Assembly: GCA_034696485.1 (NCBI GenBank)
Contig: JAQIWT010001190.1
Coordinates: forward strand, 1 to 11,996
Source of the DNA: Isohypsibius dastychi
Lineage: Eukaryota; Tardigrada; Eutardigrada; Parachela; Isohypsibiidae
DNA: 11,996 nucleotides
Direction of reading: 5' to 3'
In this document: in pieces, positions 1 through 9,400 of the stretch
Layout of the letters: each line of letters begins with the position of its first letter
Numbering within the stretch: the first letter of the stretch is position 1
Translations under genes and position numbers: made by a program
Notes under the pieces: generated by a model
Told to the model about the DNA's origin: nothing
Database searches by the model: none
The model's input: the letters and a program-made list of their open reading frames with translations, nothing else

Positions 1-481
1 TGCGCGCCGGGTTTCCGTGAAAAAAGCCCAGGGGTCTGCGTCGCGGTGAACGAGTGTACCGACTCTGGCCGGAATCCTTGTGGTGAAGCCGGTCAGTGTC
101 TCCCGGTCGGGAATACCTACGACTGTTTCTGTCCGAAGGGCTGGCAGAAAGTTGGACTACCTCCTGCATGTGTGGATATCGATGAATGCAGTCTCCGGAA
201 TCCCTGTTCGGTTGGAACGTGCGTGAACACCAAGGGGTCATATGTTTGCAAGTGCCCACCTGGATATCAGTCGGATAGCAGCGGCAGATGTGTGGATGTC
301 AACGAGTGTGCGGCGCCGAACCCGCCCTGTTCACAGGGGTATTGCGTGAATACTGAGGGCTCGTTCGAATGTAGTTGCCCAACTGGATTCAAGCTGCAGA
401 TTGGTGGAGATCTGCAGTTAGGGGGCGATGAGGACTTCACTGGATATGTCCAACCAAGCAAGAAAAACCAGATGTGTGTCG
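1..481 (+). CDS. Exon 1 (5' partial): end of one EGF plus EGF 1-3
   Basis: The frame is open from base 1 and begins inside an EGF (C-A-P-G-F, then its last Cys). Three EGFs follow, entered by NEC, DEC and NEC. The first has a slightly odd C2-C3 loop and the second is canonical. The third has an unusually long loop between Cys5 and Cys6 that carries a small internal duplication. The exon ends one base into a codon (phase 1) before GTGAGT. The join restores a Gly-less C-V-D-V-H-E-C linker with exon 2, the usual between-module boundary. Confidence 0.9.
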
Positions 482-3400
482 GTGAGTATGATACTGGGTT
501 ACGAGCTTGATTCCTACTTGACTAACCACTGTTCACCCAGTAGTCAGTATTCTGCACTCACGGTTCGCAAATCTTGTTTCATGTTTCAGATGTCCACGAA
601 TGTGCTATCGATAACCCGTGCAAACCAGGTCAATGCCAAGAACTCCCAGGAACATACAAGTGCATCTGCCCGAAAGGTTTCATGCCAAAGAACGGAAACT
701 GTACTGAGGTCAACGAGTGTGTCCCGGTGAATCCATGCGGTCGCGGAACTTGTCGAAAAGTTCCGGGGAACCCTTATACCTGCGACTGTCTTCCGGGATA
801 TCAGTTTGTCAACGGGCGATGTGTTGATGTAAACGAATGCACTGACAAGCCATGTGTGGCTGGAAAATGCGTGAACACCGAGGGGTCATACTCAGTAAGT
901 CAGAAATGGGTTCGTTTGTTTTGGAACGAGTCAGTTTATTCCTCAGAAGATCTCCTCTATCCTTTAAACGCCCCATGAACTTTAAATTGTGTGTTTCCAG
1001 TGTGTCTGCAGTAAAGGCTTCTTCTTCAACGGCCGATTCTGCGAAGACCGTAACGAGTGCGTCGAATTCCTCGGAGACCTTTGTCCGGGAGGTGGCACTT
1101 GCGTCAACACCGCTGGAAGTTATCGCTGCGTCTGCCCACCCGGCTTCGATCTGGTCGATGGAAGATGCGTCGATCTCAACACATGCGAATTCATCACTTG
1201 CGGCGCACAATCTCTCCCATGTCGCGACTCCAAAAACGGCCCGCTGTGTGAGTGTCCCAAAGGTTACTACGGAGACGCACGAGTTCTGTGTATCCCAGCC
1301 CCGCCTTGTGAACCGTCGCGTGACTGTGGGAGCAACGCGGACTGCCGAGTTCAGCTGACTGGGAGTATGTACAAGATCTTCTGTTCGTGTCGAGCTGGGT
1401 TCGTGGGAAGCCCACCGGCTGTGGAATGTGAGCAGCCGTGTCCACCGGGATTCAACAAAAATGCTCAGGGACAGTGTTTTAAATCCAAGGAAACCACCTG
1501 CATCCAGACTTCATGTGCGCCCGGAGTTTGTCAGGAACGGACCAATGATAACACTCCGCCATGTCTTTGTCCCGAGGGAACGCGGTATCTCTGGGATCAG
1601 GGAGTCTGTGCTATCATCCGTAAGTCACAGCACAGCACCAAGCTTCATGTTTTCCACGCACCTCAAATTTCTTTTTTCAGCCCCTCAGTGTGGTCCTCCC
1701 AACCCATGTGCCCCTGGCCAGTGCACCCAACAAGGCTACACTTACACTTGCAGCTGCCCGATCGGTTATCGCGCTAAAGACGATACCTGCATCGATGTCA
1801 ACGAATGCGTGGAGAACGCTACAATCTGCGGTCTGGGTGGCACATGCTCCAATTCGAAGGGCACCTACACTTGCCAGTGCGCCGCCGGTTTCGTCCTTCG
1901 AGACAACGTGTGCATTGCCGTGAACAAATGCGAAGAGCCGGTTAACCCATGTGATCCTGGAAGATGTGTCAATAACCCGGCTACAGGGAACTATGTCTGT
2001 GAATGCCCGGCGGAGTTCCGGTTTCTGCCGCGGATGGGGATATGTAGCAAGATCATCACGCCGTGCATTCAAAATAGGGATCTCTGCAAACCGGGCCAGT
2101 GTCAGGCAGTTGGAGAGAATAATTACAGGTGTAGTTGCCCGAAAGGATTCACGTTTGATGGGAGCACTTGTATTGCGGTGGATGAGTGTGCACTGATGCC
2201 GTGTGGGAGAGGACAGTGCAAAAATATGCCGGGATACTACGAGGTAAATGCTTGGGATGTCGAGCGAATGAATTGGAAAATAAATCAGATCTTTCAGACC
2301 TGAAGATACAGATCTGATTCGTTGTCGATGAGTTACTGAAAAATGTTGGGGCACTCAGTGTAACAAAAGCCATTCATCCAAATTATAGGGCGAGTGATAG
2401 TTTGTTCTAAACTTTCGTGAATCGAAATAATAACAGTATCGTTGAGTGACGTTTAGAAGTAGGGTACCACACTCTGAATTGCTGTTGGACCAAACAGCGC
2501 GTCATCATTGCCTTAAAAGAAAAATTCAATGTATTAGTGCTGAGAAAAAACTGTTTTCTTCTACGTTTTAATAGATTCTGCCGAAATTTATCAGAACAAT
2601 TTCGTGCAATACAGTTGGTTGGTTAGACTCACAGAAAACCTGCATCAACAATGTGACCACCATCGTTCTACCAAATTTCACTGACTATGCAGGCATCAGT
2701 GTAAGGCAGCCTATGCGTGTGAAATGGTGATAACGCTGTCACAGAAATGAGCAGCAAATATTCATATTATCTACAGAAATTTTGACGAGCCTTCATCAAA
2801 GTGAGAAAATGTATAATTGATTTCTCTGATTTTCCAAACACAGTGCCATTTAGAAGTTGACCACTCGACGACATTTTGACGTTCGGATCTGTTTCTAGTG
2901 CACCTGCCCTCCTGGGTACCGCAACATCGGTAAAACTTGCGAGGAGATCAACGAGTGTGTCACCAACCCATGCGGTCAAGGAACATGTCGCAATCTGGAT
3001 GGATCCTACCAGTGTCTATGTAATCCGGGTTTTGAATTCGATGGGACAACCTGCATCGACCTTAACGAGTGTACCAGCCGTAATAAACGTGATTGTGGCG
3101 CTGGCCAGTGTGTGAACACAATTGGTTCTTATGAATGCAAATGCGCCGTCGGATTCCGCAATGCGGGTGGACCAAATGGACCCTGTGTCGATATTCAGGA
3201 ATGTCGGGATACACCCCAGCCTTGTGCACCTGGAAACTGTTTGGAAACCAGCGGAGGCTATCAGGTAGGTCGTCAAGCTGGGATTATCTGGCGATTCTTC
3301 CAAAATTTCTTCAAACATTTCAGATATTTTATTATTTGAATATTTCAAGAGTAATTTCTTTTATTATTATTTTTCAGAGGTCCATTTCTACGAAGTTGAA

Positions 3401-6400
3401 ATTTTCTTCTTCTTTGAAATCTCATTTCAATTGCCATTCAGTTCCAATTCGTAAATTTTTCTCTGCAAGAAGGGGGGGGGGGGAGATCGAAGTACAGTTT
3501 TTTAGTACCTTTGTAGAAAACAGGGTTCTCGTATGTGGTTGAATCGAAAATCTTGGAGAAAGTCGACGAGAATCAGTGTAAAAAACAGAGCAGTTTTCCC
3601 AATAGTCGCATTTAATGCTGTGTTCGACGAAATTAATTAACAAGAGCTCAGATTTTTATTCCTATCCCTTTAATTCTGACTCGAATCTGCTTTAATACTA
3701 TATTGCCAGAGGAAGACTACCAACTGATACAAAATCGCTAACAACAGTTCAAATTTGATTCACAATTTTATCCTACTTCCAAATTTTAGAAATATTGGAC
3801 AGCCTGTTAATGTTTATATTTTTCTGTTAGTGTATGCTTAGAGCGAATTTCAGTCACGGGTCACATTTGAAAACTGTCTGACTTGTCTTATCCCCCATCT
3901 AGTGCCAATGTCCACCCGGATATCAGTTCATCAACGGCGGATGCGTGCAGATCAACTTCTGTGCCATCGATGACAAATGCAGACCAGGAACTTGGTAGAT
4001 ACATTTGTCCACTGAATCCTTGATGATTGTTCCTAACAGTGAATTTATGCATAGTTCACTTGCCGATGGATCATACGTTTGCCAATGCCCACCCGGTTAT
4101 TCATCCAGTACATCTCCACCACGAGATTGCATTCAAGTCAACGAGTGCGCCCTGAATCCACCCCCTTGCGGTCAGGGGGCCACAAACTGCATCGATACAC
4201 TGGGCTCTTATCAGTGTGTCTGCGGACCGGGATTCAAGTTGTCTGAGAATCGGAAGCTGTGTGTTGATGTCAACGAGTGTGCCAACCCAGTTTGCGCACC
4301 GGGAGATTGCGTCAATCAGCCTGGCTCATTCGCATGCCTCTGCCCACTTGGATTCAGCAACAGCTCTGGAAGTGGATGCTCGGCTGTCAATGAATGCGCT
4401 GCTTCGGTCAATCCGTGTCGGCCGGGAGATTGCGTTGACTTGATTGGAAGCTACCAATGTAAGCTACCAATGCATTTACCCGCCTTAGAATAAAACGAGC
4501 TGGATTTTTTCCAATGACCTTCTCATGTTGACATCGAAAAATTCTTGTTTGGTGATAACTCTGTGGTTGCAGGTGCTTGTCCGAAGGGTTATCAGTTTGT
4601 CAATGGAGGATGTTCCGATATCAACGAATGCGCGATTTCCACTCCGTGTCGGAGTCACGGTGTCTGCCAGAACACACTAGGAAGCTACTCGTGTCGCTGT
4701 GATGCAGGATTTGAATATCTGGATGGAACTTGCGTCAACATTAATGAATGCACTAGAGCACCTTGTGCTAAGAATGCCCAGTGTATTGACACTGAAGGAA
4801 GCTTTCAATGCATCTGTCCACCTGGAACCCAATCACTGAATCCAAAGACAGAAACCTGCGTCCTAATCCGTAAGCACAGCTGGCTTTTTTCGAATCTGGT
4901 GTAGAAACCAAGAAATATAACCAGTTATGTCATTTGCGACAATCTAGCAATTTCGAGTCGTTTCTAATTCTGATTGATTTTGATTGATAAAAAAGCAGTT
5001 TTGATTTGATTAATTCGGCTGTTACCACATATTTTTCTGACGATTCTAATGGGATTTTGTTTCAGCTGTCAATCCGTGTGAGGAACGTTCCTGTTACCGA
5101 GATGGTACATGTCGGAGCATTGTGACGACCAAGATGAATGGTCTCTCAGAAAATACCTGCGAATGTCTCGAGAATTTCGTGCCGGATCAACAGGGATCAT
5201 GCAGGATGTTGGTTCAGACTTGCGAAAAAGGCTTCCAACCTGTCCAGAAATCCAACGGGGAATTCGTTTGCGAAAGTGAGTCATACTGACCGAACAGTGG
5301 TTCGATCACAGTTCAGCACATTGCGAATTCAAATCAGCTTGCGAGAAAGAATTTAAATTATCAATGTGATAAGCTGTTCGGATGCACTTTGGTTAGGGTC
5401 GATAGCTCGATACTTATGGTCTCTAAGTCAAGTGACCGCCTTCGGTTTATCCCCTGTATTAGTTAACTAAAAAAAACTGAGAAGCGGAGAAACTGACCGG
5501 GTGGTAAACTTGGATCCCGGTGAAATTTCACGTCATATATAGATTCTCGTTCGATTTTACCAGTTCGTCGCGAATCTTGCTTGAAGTTCAACAATATTTG
5601 CAGATATCAATGAATGTGACACGAATTCGAATCTGTGCCTCAACGGACGATGCAAGGATATTGGTGGCTCATTCACTTGCGAGTGCAACGTCGGCTATCG
5701 GCTAACACAAGCTCAAAATGGCGATGCAATGTGCGTTGACATCAACGAATGCGAAGTGTCAGCTCCATGCGGAAGGGGGACATGCGCCAACACACCTGGT
5801 TCATATTTTTGTCAGTGTTTTGACGGCTTCCGAACGCTGGACGGAACGACCTGTGTGGAAATCAAAACCTGTGTTGAAAGGTCACCATGTAATCAGGGCA
5901 CTTGTGTTGACGCGACGGCTGGGAAATATATCTGTCGCTGCCCACCTGGATTCATGTTCGATGGAACCACTTGCATAGGTAACTGTTCCTAGAGTAACAC
6001 AATCGATCAGGTTTAATTCAGTTCTGAGGTACCGGTGAGCTGTTCAGAGAGTACTAGGATCTGTGATGGGTTCAACGATGAACTTGCTCTTTATTCCAGA
6101 TCTGAACGAATGTGCGGCCTCCCAAAATCCCTGTGTTGTCGGTGACTGTGTTAACACGATTGGTTCTTTCGTTTGCCGGTGCCCACTTGGATATGTCTTT
6201 CAGAATTCCCGATGTGTTGGTAAGTCCAGAATAAGTTGACAGCAATTCCGAAGGTTTTTGATACTTAACCTCATGACTTGCTTTTGACCTTTACAATTCA
6301 TATTCGTTTGAGAAATTCAGCTCAGATTTGGTTCCGAACGAGCAAGGTTTAATTGAATATGGTTTTCATTTTTTTCAGACATCAACGAATGCACGATTTC

Positions 6401-9400
6401 CAATCCCTGTGCGCCGGGCGAATGTCATAACACCGACGGAACATTTTTCTGTGTTTGCCCAAGTGGCTATCAGCGTCAAGAGCCGGGAGTTTGTGTGGAC
6501 ATTAACGAATGCAGTCGGACGAATCCGTGTGGCGACGGAAAAGGAACTTGCATCAACACTCTCGGTTCATTCCAGTGCCAGTGTCTGCCCGGGTTCTCAT
6601 TTGATCAGGCGACACGAACTTGCATCAGTATAGATGAGTGCGCTCTCACTGCGGTCGCCAGTCTCTGTTTGCCAGGAGAATGCCAGAACACCATTGGGTA
6701 AGTCAGAAGCTTTAAGCTCATTGTTTCTTTGAATAGTTACCCCGAGTCAAAATACTTTTCCTCCCACTTTGTGCTTATTTCGCACAAAATATTTCACAGT
6801 TTGCCTTTGAAAAATAACATTATATGAAATACATTTAACCTTGTTTTCTACCATAGTCATTGATTGTTCAGACAACAGCACTTCAACGATGGACTGGTTT
6901 GAAACAGAAATGAGCCTCAGATCTACGAACGAATTTCATGATTAGACGCGCTGCATACAGATCTGGTTTAGATAATTCAGATTTCGGAATGCTGGATCAA
7001 TACCTGATACCCGCTCAGCCAAAAATGGCTGCTTTGTCCGATCAGCACGGTTTTAAGGGGCTAGCTAAAACCTGTAGTCCACACCGGTTAGCTCTCAACT
7101 TAAATGTTCCTTATTTTGCAGATCTTACCGCTGTATTTGTCCAAGCGGCTACGAGACGACAACGGAACTCGCCTCCGCTTGCGTCGACATCAATGAATGC
7201 GTCCGCAATCCGCAACTATGTTCACCTGGAAACTGTCTGAACACCATCGGGAGTTTCTATTGTACTTGTCCACAGGGATTCACTTTCACCAACGGGAACT
7301 GCGTGGATATCAACGAGTGTCTGGAGAAAAGCATATGCGGATCGGGATCGTGCAGAAATACCATCGGAAGCTATGAGTGCCAAGTGAGTATCGTAACTTG
7401 CAGAAATTATCACGAATACCATGCAGAGAGTGGTAACCTTAAACTCAATTTAAACAAAGAAGAATAAACTACCAACCTTGTGAGCTATAAACTACCAACT
7501 ACTACTAATAACCTTGTAGTAATTATCAACGAATATTACACTTTTTGATCATTTTTTAACTATGTATCGTATTACGCGGTGTTCTATCATTGGACTGTTT
7601 TTATTATAATAACCCTAATTCATCGAAAAATGCTGCAATTTGACGATTTTGCTCACTAATTTTTAGTGTCCACCTGGATTCATGTTCGACCGGAACACCT
7701 GCGTGGATATCAACGAATGCGTCATCAGCATGCCATGCAGCGTGGGGACTTGTGTGAATACAGTCGGCAGCTTCCGATGCATTTGTCCGACGGGATATGC
7801 ACCGGGACCGAACACAACTTGTGTTGATATCAACGAGTGCACTCGAGACCCGACAATATGTGGAGCCGGGACGTGCGTCAACACAATTGGAAGTTATGTC
7901 TGCCGATGCCCGATTGGATTCACCGCTGATCGAGGAACATGCTTTGCGATCAATGAATGTGAGGCTTCTGGCTTGTGCGGACCGGGATCTTGTGTCGACT
8001 TGATTGGTTCCTACATGTGGTACGTCGATCAATGCACCGAATCATTCTTGTGATTTCTATTGTTGCTGTGTTTCAGTCAATGTCCCGTTGGCTTCGAGTT
8101 CAAAAGCGGTACTTGTGTGGACATTAACGAGTGTACCACCAACCCATGTGCCGGTGGCTCGGTATGCCAGAATTCCGCCGGTTCATTCACCTGCATCGCT
8201 CCGCCCAGGCTCATCACCATCTGCGTTCAAGCCAATCCGTGCGGCCAGGGAACTTGTGTCGATGTGCCACCTGATCGCTATTCTTGCAATTGCCCACCCG
8301 GTTACCAATTTGACGGGAACACTTGTATCGACATTAACGAGTGCGCGCTGAAAACCGACCTGTGTGCGCCGGGAAACTGTGTGAATCTACCGGGAACATA
8401 TCTGGTAAAGTGGAACTCACAGAGTGGACTTGTTCGAAATTTGAGTGGTTGATTGATTGATTGATTTGTAGTGTATTTGTCCGTTTGGATTCATGCCACT
8501 GAATGGAACTTGTGTTGATATTAACGAATGCCTGCAACAAGGCATTTGTGGAGACGGCAGTTGCCAGAATACCATTGGATCGTATACCTGTCAGGTAAAA
8601 GTTTGTAGGAGTGTGGAAAATCCGCGATTATACTCATGGTAGTACTAGTTGATATTGTCAGAGGACAGTTCTTTTTTCATTGCACACTAGAATTCTACGC
8701 AAGTTTCTAGGCTAGTTTTCTCAGACATGGCTACTTGTGCGATTCTACAACGATAAATAGCAGTTTGGTATAGTGCTCCGTCCTGCCAATAACTTGGAGG
8801 TGAATAGTTTCGATTGAGTAAATCAAGACCGTGACCGCATCTGTTTACCAACCGGACCCCGCAGTCTTGATTGACTAAATCAAAACTTTTTACCTCCAAG
8901 TTATTGGCGAGACGGAATGAATAGAATAATTCTAAACAATTTTCTTGAGTTTTGATGAATCTTAATGGAAAAACTCTGAGGAATACACTTTCGGATTGGT
9001 GGTTTTTGTGGTGTTCCTTGAAACGAGGCAGCTTGGATGAAAAACGAAATCTTAAAGTGCTTTTGGTGTAACAGTAATATCGAAGGCATCATTTAAAATG
9101 ATAAAACTGAAGGATTGTAAGTGTTACTTTGGCCAACTTCTTAATCTGATAAAGTTTTCCAAGTGTTGTGGTCATGAATCACTTCTTTCTACTCGGAATA
9201 TGTGATTGTAAAGAGCTGGTTTTGTATGAATATGTTTTGTACTTCTAGTGTCCACCCGGTTTTGAATCGAGAAGCGGTACTTGCATTGAAATCAACGAGT
9301 GTGCCGATCAGTCAATCTGCGGACCAGGTGGCACTTGTCAAGATCTTAAAGGAGCATACCAATGTTTATGTCCACCCGGTTACAAATTCGACGGCCGAAG

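Noticed and set aside
1677-2354. Long antisense open frame (225 codons), and others at 809-1210 and 7604-8032 on the - strand
   Set aside because: They lie opposite EGF exons, run through splice sites into introns, and show no domain or sensible composition. They reflect codon use of the real strand.
1-5275. Fibrillin TB/hybrid (8-Cys) domains
   Set aside because: No triple-Cys motif of the TB domain is present; the Cys-rich odd regions resolve into non-calcium EGFs plus two-Cys units.
6698-7121. Hidden exon or small RNA gene in intron 12
   Set aside because: No EGF motif, no splice pair that keeps the phase, and only a 6-bp stem.
590-8594. O-fucose sites in EGF C2-C3 loops
   Set aside because: Most loops read C-x-x-G-T-C, one residue too short for the usual POFUT1 consensus.
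2244-9248. Introns 4 (655 bp) and 16 (654 bp) as copies of one sequence
   Set aside because: Length is nearly equal, but their ends and internal sequence do not match by eye.
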